DNA of 64,000 nt, taken from assembly GCA_028282885.1 (NCBI GenBank), contig JANQGX010000023.1:43154-107153 (forward strand), given 5' to 3'. Below, one piece after another: positions 9,467 to 17,927 of this stretch. Position 1 is the first letter of the stretch, and every line of letters begins with the position of its first letter. This stretch comes from SAR324 cluster bacterium (GTDB lineage: Bacteria > SAR324 > XYD2-FULL-50-16). Both the position numbers and the translations under genes were made by a program. The notes under the pieces are model-generated. The model saw only the letters and a program-made list of their open reading frames with translations. It ran no database searches and was not told the origin of the DNA.

Positions 9467-10966
9467 GTGAATCCTGAAGAAAGAACAGAATTGAAAAACT
9501 CCATCACTGAAAGACTGTCCAAGCTTGAATCAGGGGAATTAGATCTCAACGGAAGGCGAAACCTGAGAAAAGAAATCGCCTTAGATCTCGCGAGGTTGGG
9601 TGAAGAGAAAGAAGCGGAGGCTCCAACTCCGGTCTACGACAAGCTGAAAAATGGCGATTATCTTGACCTTCCTGCCGACGAATTTATCGATAAACTAAAA
9701 GAGGCCGCCAAGGAACTAGGCGAGGAGGAGACCCTGACTGAACGAATCATTGAACCCGCCAATAAATGGAAAGAAAAACGGGAACAGGTTGCTGTTGAAG
9801 GGGTAGAAGATGTTGATTGTGTCGATGCCTTCCTGAAGGGGGAAATGCCTTCGCCAGAAAAAGAAGCCGATCCCGACGAAGAAGAGCCGGAGCTTGAACC
9901 AGCCACTGAAGGCACAAGCCCTAGTTCAGATGAAGAGTTGTCAGAACTGGAACCGGCAACAGAAGATGTCAAGACCAAGCTGAGTATTGGTGATAAATTC
10001 AGGCTCAAAGGAAAAGTCTCCCGGATTTCAGAAGAAAGCACAGCAAAGAAATCGAGGAAAGATAATAAGACCATTAATATCGAATTTCCGTTCAACCATG
10101 ACTGGGGGAATTACCGTGTTTCGGTGTATTTTGAAAGAAAAGATGACAGCGAAATCCCTTTTAAAATAGACGATGAGATAACATTAGAAGCTGAGATTGT
10201 TCAGGCAAAAGTCAGAAAACCGAAATCGGACACAGCGGCCCCGGCTGTGTATTACGGAATTCATTTTGAAGCGCCAGAAGGATTTGTAAAACACCAAAAG
10301 GATTACTGTGATTTTGTTTCGGAAAGTGCCATTTTAAAAAACATGACAGACCACGAACCCGCGGTTGAAAGTGCCGATCCCGACAATGGGCAATCTGATC
10401 AAGAAAATCCACAAGTAGAACCAGAAGAGGAACCTGAAAAAGACCCGGCCACCGAAATCAAAATGAGTCCAGGCGAACATGAGGCGGACAGCTCCGGTCT
10501 TGATAACGAAGAGACTGAAGAACTTGCTACAGAATCGACCGTATCAGAGCGTGGGCTTGCCTTCGATGCTTCCGATGAAAAGGATGATGCACTCTGGGAG
10601 CGTTCCAAGAAAATCGCTTTAGAATCGGTTTGTGGCGTGAGCCCGACAGGGGATAACGAAAAAGACAACGAAGCCCTTACTGAATCCGAAGCATGGGGCT
10701 TTGCGCTGGATCGTTACGAAAAGTTGGAAGTAGCGAAAACTGCCACCGAATCGGCGGAAGAATTAGAAGAAAGTCCTGCTGTTGAATCGTCCGGTGAAGA
10801 GGAACAAGAAAAACCGGAGGTTGTGCCCGAAATAGAGACAGACGACGAAACCTTGGTAGCCGGAGAAGAACTGGAAAATCCAGAGGAAGAACTAGAAGAA
10901 GATCCTGCCCTCGAATCTGTTGATGAGGAGGTTTTTGACGAAGAAGAATACATCATCGGGGGATGA
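9467..10966 (+). CDS. Acidic internal head polyprotein with about ten A-x-E cleavage motifs
   Basis: 499 residues, GTG start with AGGAGG 6 bases upstream. Extremely acidic. Motifs of the prohead-protease type occur at E111/G, E148/G, E166/D, E301/S, E330/I, E356/S, E387/S, E428/S, E440/S and E483/S, mostly P-A-T-E, A-L-E-S or A-V-E-S. Between E166 and E301 lies one compact domain (residues 170-290) with an OB-fold-like strand pattern (KLSIGDKFRLKGKVSRI ... ITLEAEIV). The rest is low-complexity acid spacer. This is what a core/scaffold protein cut into small peptides during head maturation would look like, with one domain kept. Inference from motif density. Confidence 0.6.
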   Translation: MNPEERTELKNSITERLSKLESGELDLNGRRNLRKEIALDLARLGEEKEAEAPTPVYDKLKNGDYLDLPADEFIDKLKEAAKELGEEETLTERIIEPANKWKEKREQVAVEGVEDVDCVDAFLKGEMPSPEKEADPDEEEPELEPATEGTSPSSDEELSELEPATEDVKTKLSIGDKFRLKGKVSRISEESTAKKSRKDNKTINIEFPFNHDWGNYRVSVYFERKDDSEIPFKIDDEITLEAEIVQAKVRKPKSDTAAPAVYYGIHFEAPEGFVKHQKDYCDFVSESAILKNMTDHEPAVESADPDNGQSDQENPQVEPEEEPEKDPATEIKMSPGEHEADSSGLDNEETEELATESTVSERGLAFDASDEKDDALWERSKKIALESVCGVSPTGDNEKDNEALTESEAWGFALDRYEKLEVAKTATESAEELEESPAVESSGEEEQEKPEVVPEIETDDETLVAGEELENPEEELEEDPALESVDEEVFDEEEYIIGG

Positions 10967-10974
10967 TTATCTAA

Positions 10975-13900
10975 ATGCCTGTAGATTTAGAGTTTGAATC
11001 TGGAATTGCGCTCGAATCGAAGTTGTCAGATTGTATCGGAAAGGGAATAGATGCGCTGACTGAAAGATTATCCACCTTCACCGATACCATAAAGAAGGGG
11101 AGAAGTACGTTAATTCCGCCGCCCAAAGGCAAAACATTTGGGAGCATCACGGCTGAGCAATCAAAGGCAATATCGGATATTTTAGATGGCTCCTATCCCC
11201 CTGGTAAAATCAACATGCCCTTGGGGTTTCATGATTTCGAAACAGATCGAGGGTTTGGGTATGCGCACATTTACGAAAAGCATAAAGTCCAGATTGCCAA
11301 AAAGACAGGCAAGACCGTTAAAGATCTGGCTGTTGATGTTGGCAATGGGTTTTCAGAGATAAGGAAGGGGCGGAGGGGGAGCCTTGTTTTAATTCTAGTA
11401 GAGGGATCGGCTGTTGAGTATATTGAACTATCTCAAAGCGGTACCGGATATATAATCAATTCTCTCCATCCGGCGACAAAAATCACTAAAATTCAGGAGA
11501 GATTCCCTACTCTGCTCTGGGAGCGGTCGGCTAACAACGCTATCCGGCAAAAAGATGACCGGCCAGACCCTCAAGACTTTATCCACCCCGATTCGGTCAA
11601 CCGAGATTTAGATGGCCGTGAGGCCCAAAGCATCGATAACAACTTATCAAAATCTGTTAAAAAAGTCAAGAAAAACAAGATGGATACAGCCCTTGAAGCA
11701 GCAAGGCCGATGCAAAATGATGACGGCGAGCTTTATGTCGGAGTAGTCCCGAAGATCCAGAATTATTCTCAAGGCAAAATCTATCTCTACCAGGATGAAG
11801 CGACGAAGATAGATGAACTCTCTCCTGAAATTCGCCGTTTAGGGTTTAGTCAGACAAGGGATTTTCTTCAATCCGTTTTCCATAACTACGACCAGGTTCT
11901 AGGTAAAAAAGAAAAGGAGCTTTTCTTCTTAAAGCGTATCGATAGAAGCCGCTCAAGCCTGGTTAAAATCAAAAAAGTCGGTGTCGGATACAAAGTATCG
12001 GAGGTTAAACCGTTCGTGCATGACAAAAGACTTTCCGCAATGAATCTTCATGTTTATTGGGAGAAAGAAGAACCTGCAACAGAAGGAGTCAACCAGGTTA
12101 AACCCACAAAGGCGATGGTCGACTATTTCGAAGAGCGGACGGCAAAGCATATTCAACGAACAGCTAATAACCTCGATGTAATAATCAAGGCTTTCCCAGA
12201 TCTGGACAAAATGGACCTTGAGAAACGCAAAACCAGCCACGACGCCTCTAAATATGGAGATGAAGAGAGGGAACCTTATATTTGGAACACTGAATTTCAC
12301 CGGATGAAAAATCAGGGTAAAGAGTTTGCCTATCCCGCTGGAATGGAAGATAAAGTCAAAGCTGCTACAAAACATCATATCACCATGAACAGACATCACC
12401 CCGAAGCCCATAAAGCCCCCTCTGATATGAGCGACGAAGACATAGCCGAAATGGTTGCAGATTGGGCGGCAATGTCTCAGGAATTGGGTACCGGTTTAAA
12501 ATCGTGGGCAGATGAAAAGATTGGGAAGAAGTGGAAATTCACCAAAGAACAATCTGAATTGATTTATCGTTTGATTGATATTTTTGAGGAACCGGCCACC
12601 GAGAAAGCATTCGGTGTCAATTTTAATGACGCACTTGGAAAACCCTTTTCTTTCCTGGAATCGTTAATTGGTGATTTTGTGTCGGGAATCGAAACGGGCC
12701 CTAGCGGTGATAAAGTACATCCTTCTGCGGTTGAATATATCCAGATTAGCCTGCGGAAAGGCAAAAAGATCAAAGCCGCAATCAACCAGTTTTTCAAAAA
12801 GAATCCGCAGGGGTCACAGAACTACATGCTTGGCGGCACCGTCAATTTTGGCCCCGATGAACTGGAAGATGCAGTCATGAGAAGTCAGGCCAAATCCGCG
12901 ATAAACGGTGCAATGAAGATGAAAGAAGGGATGGGTCACATCTCTTTGGCCGGACAAGCTGATAGTCATAATCTGGATAAGGATGAGCTTGCAAAATACA
13001 TTAAAAAAGTACTCAATGGCTCTGATGGAAACGGCATTTTGAAGGATTACCCGGATCTTAATATAGTCAGCGAAACTTCTAAAGTTATCCCAATCGAAGG
13101 TTCGTTAAACCAAGGAATTAAAGACTACCTTGCTATAAATGGAATACCTAAAATCGGAACTCAATTTGAGAACAAAGGTCGAACCATTACTCTACAGGCA
13201 GTAAAAGATCGTGGCGAAGTATCAGACGTTTTAATGGGATATGTATTAAACGGACAGGAAAAGACTTTTCCTTTAACTGGTATTCCGAAAACCGTTGCAA
13301 CAGAAAGGGAGGAAAAATCTAAAGAGCCAACAAAAAAAACCATCGAATCCTCAAATATTTGGCACTGGAATGAAGATGACAAATTAGATAGTATTGCCCT
13401 TGAAACTGCTGAAGATTTTGCTTCATTTAAAGATGAGTCTATTGACGGGTTGGCGGAAGGAACTTTGCAAATGCCCGAGACCGCCATAGAGAGCGCAAAT
13501 GACATCGATTTTAAAGATTGTTTAGGCAAACCAATAGGAGAACTGGTAAAAAAGGTGGTGGAGTTCAACGCTGAGCATATTAGAGAGAACACGCCAGAGG
13601 GCGATCTTAAAGAAGGTATTACGCTTGAGATAAAATCCATCGGAAGAAAATGGATCAAAGGAACCTATCCAGGGAAAACTTTTGAATATCAAATACCAAT
13701 TAATGACATTTCAAAAAATTTCAAACCCGGAGAACGGTATACCTTCGATGCTGTTGTCAATGTCGAAAGAAGTAAGTACGGAACCAAAGCCACAGTAACT
13801 CCAATCGACTCTTCAAAAAAGGTGCAGCTCAAAGCCGATAACAACGAAAGCGAAGTTGAGCGCTGGCTTGGATATGTAGAAGGTTATATAGAACGCGGCG

Positions 13901-15180
13901 ATGGATATCTTTACCCGAAAGGAATGGATAAACTTAAGGAGTTGGGTATAGAAAAATATCCTGAACTCCAGAAACGCCTTGAAGAAGCTATCGCCAAGGC
14001 AGAAAAAGACGGTGAAATAGAGAAGGTTGAAAAACTCCACAAACAGGCCAGAAAATACCTTGGCTACATTGACGAGAATCTTCACAAATATTGGTACCAA
14101 AAAGGCGAAGACAAGCTGAGTGGATTTTTGGGCGATCTGGATGAACTAGGCGAAGACACAACCGAATACAAAGACCAGCTCCAAGCGCTTAAAGACAAAC
14201 ACAAAGGTGTCGAAGAACAGAAGGAAGCAGACCGAGGTGAAAAGCTGAAGGGTTTAAATGAAGTCCGGGAAATTGTTAATATGGAAAAAATCAACAATGC
14301 CCACGGCACCATGAAAAAGCTTTACAATCTTTGGAAGAAGCTGGGATTTTTGCGGTCTTCTGAAAAAAAGGAATTCAGGGCTGCCCAATCGTCTATTGAG
14401 GTAGAAATCGAAAGGCTTGAACAGCACGGAATTAACTCAAAGGGACTCAACAGACTTGCGGTAATAAACGACAATCGTCTGGACAGGGATAATCCATATG
14501 ATATTGGTAATGATGATATCGCCGACATAGAAAGGGTAGAGACAAAAACAGACACTGGCTATAGCAACTTAACCGACAATCAATTGTTAGAAAAAGCGCA
14601 GCAATATGATGATTTGTACAATGAGGGTGGAGAAGGCTTCAACCCGTACAGAGATGAACTGGAAAAGCGCACAATGGCCGAGCTTTCAAAGGAGCCCGAG
14701 ACCTTGGCTGAGCGCAAGCGAAAGATCATGAAGCAGATAGAGCTTAAAGACAGTTCTGTTGCAAGAGAGTTTGGCACATATAATAAAAAAGAGATTGATG
14801 CTCTTAGGGCAGAGGTTGAAGAAATTGAAAGAGAAGAGGAAAAAAGAAAGACTGATACTTCTGGTGACGGGAAAAAGATCAAAATGGAACAAGGGCTGAG
14901 AGAGTGGCTGACAACAGACAGAAAACATGGGTTTTATCACGACCCAAGACTACTTAATTTCGAAGTCAAGCCAAACAGACAGTTTTTCATCTTCAGCAAA
15001 AAGAATGGAAAATTCAAGTGTGGCGTTCCTGGATCAAAGGGGGAGATTTACGATTCTTTTGAAGAAGCTGTCGACGCAAAAATCAAATATGTTACTGGAG
15101 GTAAGCACAACATTGATACAATGGATGTAAAATGGTTTTCAGTGACTGATAGAAAGTATGTCAATGTTGATTGGAGATAG
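10975..15180 (+). CDS. Giant internal head polyprotein carrying several releasable domains
   Basis: 1401 residues. Cleavage-type motifs at E14/S, E241/A, E370/G, E543/K, E777/R, E810/T and E839/S divide it into modules. Residues 15-241 hold a nuclease-like domain (GYAHIYEKHK ... GTGYIINSLHPATK) resembling phage BECR-fold nucleases. Residues 371-543 hold a histidine-rich helical domain (SHDASKY, KHHITMNRHHPE, EMVADWAAMS) resembling DUF5662, an HD-like metal site. Residues 840-1401 include a small beta domain, long coiled coils and a C-terminal alpha/beta domain. Three modules begin just after a cleavage site with a similar segment (D-C/A-L/I-G-K-P/G-I/F). It is the last gene before the antisense cassette. 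Confidence 0.65.
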   Translation: MPVDLEFESGIALESKLSDCIGKGIDALTERLSTFTDTIKKGRSTLIPPPKGKTFGSITAEQSKAISDILDGSYPPGKINMPLGFHDFETDRGFGYAHIYEKHKVQIAKKTGKTVKDLAVDVGNGFSEIRKGRRGSLVLILVEGSAVEYIELSQSGTGYIINSLHPATKITKIQERFPTLLWERSANNAIRQKDDRPDPQDFIHPDSVNRDLDGREAQSIDNNLSKSVKKVKKNKMDTALEAARPMQNDDGELYVGVVPKIQNYSQGKIYLYQDEATKIDELSPEIRRLGFSQTRDFLQSVFHNYDQVLGKKEKELFFLKRIDRSRSSLVKIKKVGVGYKVSEVKPFVHDKRLSAMNLHVYWEKEEPATEGVNQVKPTKAMVDYFEERTAKHIQRTANNLDVIIKAFPDLDKMDLEKRKTSHDASKYGDEEREPYIWNTEFHRMKNQGKEFAYPAGMEDKVKAATKHHITMNRHHPEAHKAPSDMSDEDIAEMVADWAAMSQELGTGLKSWADEKIGKKWKFTKEQSELIYRLIDIFEEPATEKAFGVNFNDALGKPFSFLESLIGDFVSGIETGPSGDKVHPSAVEYIQISLRKGKKIKAAINQFFKKNPQGSQNYMLGGTVNFGPDELEDAVMRSQAKSAINGAMKMKEGMGHISLAGQADSHNLDKDELAKYIKKVLNGSDGNGILKDYPDLNIVSETSKVIPIEGSLNQGIKDYLAINGIPKIGTQFENKGRTITLQAVKDRGEVSDVLMGYVLNGQEKTFPLTGIPKTVATEREEKSKEPTKKTIESSNIWHWNEDDKLDSIALETAEDFASFKDESIDGLAEGTLQMPETAIESANDIDFKDCLGKPIGELVKKVVEFNAEHIRENTPEGDLKEGITLEIKSIGRKWIKGTYPGKTFEYQIPINDISKNFKPGERYTFDAVVNVERSKYGTKATVTPIDSSKKVQLKADNNESEVERWLGYVEGYIERGDGYLYPKGMDKLKELGIEKYPELQKRLEEAIAKAEKDGEIEKVEKLHKQARKYLGYIDENLHKYWYQKGEDKLSGFLGDLDELGEDTTEYKDQLQALKDKHKGVEEQKEADRGEKLKGLNEVREIVNMEKINNAHGTMKKLYNLWKKLGFLRSSEKKEFRAAQSSIEVEIERLEQHGINSKGLNRLAVINDNRLDRDNPYDIGNDDIADIERVETKTDTGYSNLTDNQLLEKAQQYDDLYNEGGEGFNPYRDELEKRTMAELSKEPETLAERKRKIMKQIELKDSSVAREFGTYNKKEIDALRAEVEEIEREEEKRKTDTSGDGKKIKMEQGLREWLTTDRKHGFYHDPRLLNFEVKPNRQFFIFSKKNGKFKCGVPGSKGEIYDSFEEAVDAKIKYVTGGKHNIDTMDVKWFSVTDRKYVNVDWR

Positions 15181-15216
15181 TCAATCCATCGCAGCCTCTT
15201 TTAACGGCTCACGGGA

Positions 15217-15651
15217 TTAAACTCCCTGCTTACGGACTAACTCAATGCCCTTTTTCTCCACTTCCACTTCATCTCCGATGATTTCATAAGTTGCCAACAG
15301 GTTGACAACACCTCGCTGCACTTCTTTTTCTCGCTGTTCTTCAAAGCTATCTAACGAGCCTCCAACAACATAGATCTCCGGCCTGCCGTCAACAGAATAA
15401 CCATACTGGTTTGTTTTCGGCTCCTCAATAATAAGACCAGATGCCACGTTGTCCGGTAATTCCAGAACTCCCCCGCGAAAAATGATGTAACGAGCAATCG
15501 GTTCACGCAAGTTGTCTTCATCTATGTCATTAACCAGACCTTTATCATCAACCAGGTCAATCACCTGCCGAGATATTTGGTATTTCTGACCTTTGTAAGA
15601 CACTGGTGTCGAGGACATATAGCGCCGTTCAATTTTATGTAATTTATACAT
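15217..15651 (-). CDS. Last gene of antisense accessory cassette, unknown
   Basis: 144 residues, possibly starting at an internal Met near residue 12 (MSSTPVSYKG). Contains 'SYKGQKYQISRQVIDLVDD', a pattern common in small phage proteins, and no membrane segment. It is the promoter-distal gene of the minus-strand cassette running 17757 to 15217, converging on the internal-protein operon. Confidence 0.6.
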   Translation of the reverse strand: MYKLHKIERRYMSSTPVSYKGQKYQISRQVIDLVDDKGLVNDIDEDNLREPIARYIIFRGGVLELPDNVASGLIIEEPKTNQYGYSVDGRPEIYVVGGSLDSFEEQREKEVQRGVVNLLATYEIIGDEVEVEKKGIELVRKQGV

Positions 15652-15666
15652 TTTTCCTTTGTGGTT

Positions 15667-15906
15667 TTAGTTGATTGTCAGAATATTGAGCATTTCATCC
15701 ATATAATCTTGTGCTATCTCCTTTCCCTTTTCGATTGATTCGACAGGACACGATCTGTTGCCAAGTCTCATCTGAAGTTCGAACTTTTCTGCAATTCCTT
15801 CGCTGTCCAGTTTTACGATTCTTCCGACAAAAACATGCTCAATCAATCCATTCACTACATCTGTCCTATAACTCGGTTCTCCCCATTCAATTTTTTTTGC
15901 TTTCAT
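15667..15906 (-). CDS. Small accessory-cassette protein, unknown
   Basis: 79 residues from the ATG at 15906, chosen because AAGGGAAGG lies just upstream. A longer frame to 15942 has no such site. It overlaps the end of the preceding gene by 20 bases. Contains 'EWGEPSYRTDVVNGLIEHVFVG'-like beta-rich sequence in two halves. No family recognised. Small genes next to anti-CRISPR genes are often further host-takeover proteins. Confidence 0.55.
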   Translation of the reverse strand: MKAKKIEWGEPSYRTDVVNGLIEHVFVGRIVKLDSEGIAEKFELQMRLGNRSCPVESIEKGKEIAQDYMDEMLNILTIN

Positions 15907-16168
15907 CTCGACCTTCCCTTTTGAAATTGATTTCCAGTCCACATTGAATTAGCAATTCAAGAAAAAATATGAAATTTTCCCCAAAGAAATCCCCTGACAG
16001 AATAGCCCTTCGGCGTGCCGATCTGGCAGCAATTGAAGCGTTTGGTTTTACTGCCTCATAGACCTGATTCACGATCTCCGAATCAGTTTGAACCTTGATC
16101 TTGTGGTTTTCCGGCTGTGACTCTTCAACAGCTTGGATGATGTGTTTAATGATTTTACCTCGATTCAT
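15887..16168 (-). CDS. Small accessory-cassette protein, unknown
   Basis: 93 residues. The ATG overlaps the stop codon of the AcrVA2-like gene (ATGA), so it is likely translationally coupled to it. Helical and charged, with a short hydrophobic stretch (IFFLELLIQCGL). Function unknown. Co-expression with the anti-CRISPR homologue makes it worth testing for a counter-defence role. Confidence 0.6.
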   Translation of the reverse strand: MNRGKIIKHIIQAVEESQPENHKIKVQTDSEIVNQVYEAVKPNASIAARSARRRAILSGDFFGENFIFFLELLIQCGLEINFKREGRDESKKN

Positions 16169-17169
16169 TTTTTAACCTTGTGCAATGTAGGGGAAACTCC
16201 CGCTTTTTCGGCGTTTACAAGTGTCATATTGATCCACTTAACTTCAGGTTTTGCCCTGCCTTTTCCGGTCCAGTAGGTATGCCAGTGGGCTTTCCTGGTA
16301 TGGGGAATGACGGACTTTCCGGTTTTGGTTGATGCCCCTGAACTGCTTTCTGAAAAGTTTCTTGCTGCCCTCAGTGTCGCTCCTGTTCTCAATCCGACGT
16401 CCCAATCGGCTGGTTTGTTTGCAGGGAAGAACTTCAACCCCTTTTTAATTTTCTTGGGCTTCGCTCTATTGGGTTTTAACCTGCCGTCTTTGCTGACCAA
16501 TTCGGCATTTGTGCTACAGATATAAAGAACCAGCGAAACAAGTGGTGAAATTTCTTCAGCTTGGAATTGAGCCGTTTCTTTATTAAAGAACAACTCAACC
16601 CCGGAAGCCCGCCTTATGGAATCGGCACTAAACTTCTGAGCCTTTTCAATTGATTTTAAAATCCCCTCTTGGTCAAGGTGAATGGGTACTGGATGCGGGG
16701 AGTCATCGAAGTCAAGGAGCAGGCGAAGTTCTACATGGCGATCATTCACATCATCTTCAAGATGCACGAAAAACCCATGTAGATCTTTTCCCATTGTCTG
16801 TTTGCCAGGAGTCTCAATATACATGCAGTATTCCGGGAGCCTGAAAAACAGATCAATCGGCAAATCATGATTCAGGGGCGTGCCCCAAAGCGCTTCAAAA
16901 AGATCCGGATCAAACCGGTAAATTCCTTGCGATAATCTCCATGCTGCCATTGCACCAATAATTGACACATCCCGAACCATATCTGGAGGCAAGACAGTCT
17001 TTTTTATACTTGTCGAAACAATAGAATAAGGAGCCGCTAAGGGGAGAAAACACCAACTCTCCCATTCCGCCAGACCCTTCCCTTTTTCGTTGAGAAAAAG
17101 TTGAGTCTGTTTCCATACTTGCGGGTATAACCTGGAAATTTCATTTAGAATCCCTACTGGCCTGATCAT
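16165..17169 (-). CDS. AcrVA2-family anti-CRISPR homologue
   Basis: 334 residues from the ATG at 17169 (GAGGATATGCAT upstream). A TTG at 17184 would add five. It follows the Moraxella AcrVA2 sequence over its length as I remember it: 'FFRLPEYCMYIET' against 'FLNLPDWCVYVDI', then HGFFVHLEDDVN, a central LVSLVLYIC, and a diagnostic C-terminal block with PHTRKAHWHTYWTGKGRAK, then VKWINMTLVNA. AcrVA2 is known to recognise nascent Cas12a and trigger loss of its mRNA. Homologues are widespread on mobile elements, often where no Cas12a is known, so the real target here is open. It is third in a six-gene minus-strand operon embedded among head genes. Confidence 0.85.
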   Translation of the reverse strand: MIRPVGILNEISRLYPQVWKQTQLFLNEKGKGLAEWESWCFLPLAAPYSIVSTSIKKTVLPPDMVRDVSIIGAMAAWRLSQGIYRFDPDLFEALWGTPLNHDLPIDLFFRLPEYCMYIETPGKQTMGKDLHGFFVHLEDDVNDRHVELRLLLDFDDSPHPVPIHLDQEGILKSIEKAQKFSADSIRRASGVELFFNKETAQFQAEEISPLVSLVLYICSTNAELVSKDGRLKPNRAKPKKIKKGLKFFPANKPADWDVGLRTGATLRAARNFSESSSGASTKTGKSVIPHTRKAHWHTYWTGKGRAKPEVKWINMTLVNAEKAGVSPTLHKVKK

Positions 17170-17431
17170 TATGCATATCCTCAATCTGACTTTGGAAAGT
17201 TTTTAGTTTTTCAAGAGCTCTTTTGCTTGTTTCCAGAGCGCAAACTCTTCCATCAAAATTGCTGATTACCAAATCCCCGTCGTCTGCCATTATAAGAACA
17301 CATCCCGGCAAGTCCGGGGTTGTGATTTCAAAATCACCGGACTTCATTTCCGCGATCTTGGCATTTTCCAAGTATCCACCGGCAGTTTTCCCTTGGTAAG
17401 TTTTTTGTGTTGGTATTCTGTATAGATCCAT
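17141..17431 (-). CDS. Small accessory-cassette protein upstream of AcrVA2-like gene
   Basis: 96 residues, beta-rich first half (FEITTPDLPGCVLIMADDGDLVISNFDG) then a helical tail (ETSKRALEKLKTFQSQIEDM). Its 3' end overlaps the start of the AcrVA2-like gene by 29 bases, indicating tight coupling. Not recognised. It has no helix-turn-helix, so it does not look like a classical Aca regulator. Confidence 0.6.
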   Translation of the reverse strand: MDLYRIPTQKTYQGKTAGGYLENAKIAEMKSGDFEITTPDLPGCVLIMADDGDLVISNFDGRVCALETSKRALEKLKTFQSQIEDMHNDQASRDSK

Positions 17432-17445
17432 ATTAACCTCGCGAC

Positions 17446-17757
17446 TTATCGATTATAATAAGCAACTTCCCCGCCGGCACCGATTCTTTCCATATCCTCA
17501 CGAGACAGCCCAATGAAATATTGCTGTTGTGCTGTTGCTCCTATCCCCGGTAGGCCTTTGTCGTGCTGGTAAAAATACCTCACAATCTGATTCCTCACCG
17601 GTTCAGTGATGGCGTCAGCGCTGTCATTGCTAATATGCAGGTAGCCGTCTTTACAGTCCCGGTTGTCTTCTAAGCATTCCCAGCCATTCTCGGTGAATTT
17701 CACCCGACAGCACCCACCAAATTGACTGCATGCTTCCAGAACAGTAGATTTTTGCAT
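17446..17757 (-). CDS. First gene of the antisense accessory cassette, unknown, Cys-rich N-terminus
   Basis: 103 residues preceded by AAGGAGAGTCC, an excellent ribosome binding site. Cysteines at C9, C16, C17, C28 and C35 (EACSQFGGCCRV, WECLEDNRDCKDGYL) could bind metal. The remainder is helical. First gene after a consensus-like minus-strand promoter. Function unknown. Confidence 0.65.
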   Translation of the reverse strand: MQKSTVLEACSQFGGCCRVKFTENGWECLEDNRDCKDGYLHISNDSADAITEPVRNQIVRYFYQHDKGLPGIGATAQQQYFIGLSREDMERIGAGGEVAYYNR

Positions 17758-17795
17758 TTGGACTCTCCTTGTAGATTTTGATTTGCGTTAAAAGA

Positions 17796-17824
17796 ATATT
17801 CTCAAATTAAAACATTATTGTCAA
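17796..17824 (-). promoter_or_regulatory. Sigma70-like promoter for the antisense accessory cassette
   Basis: On the minus strand a perfect -35 TTGACA (17824-17819) is followed after 17 bases by GAATAT (17801-17796). The first gene starts 39 bases further on with a strong ribosome site. The -35 box overlaps the -35 box of the opposing plus-strand promoter. Confidence 0.6.
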
Positions 17825-17847
17825 GAATAAAATAATTGATGTAAAAT
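17818..17847 (+). promoter_or_regulatory. Sigma70-like promoter for the portal/head operon
   Basis: TTGTCA (17818-17823), 18-base spacer, TAAAAT (17842-17847), about 80 bases before the portal start codon. It shares five to six bases of its -35 region with the divergent promoter of the antisense cassette. RNA polymerase probably cannot occupy both at once. Confidence 0.5.
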
Positions 17848-17927
17848 ATCAAGAAACAGAATGGATATTTTTCCCTTGCAACAAACTCACGCCGTTGATA
17901 CCTCAGACTTAAATAACCGGTTATCAA

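Noticed and set aside
9658..10956. Long Ser-rich minus-strand frames in the acidic head genes
   Set aside because: They are the reverse complement of Glu/Asp-rich coding sequence (GAA/GAG read as TTC/CTC), with no ribosome sites.
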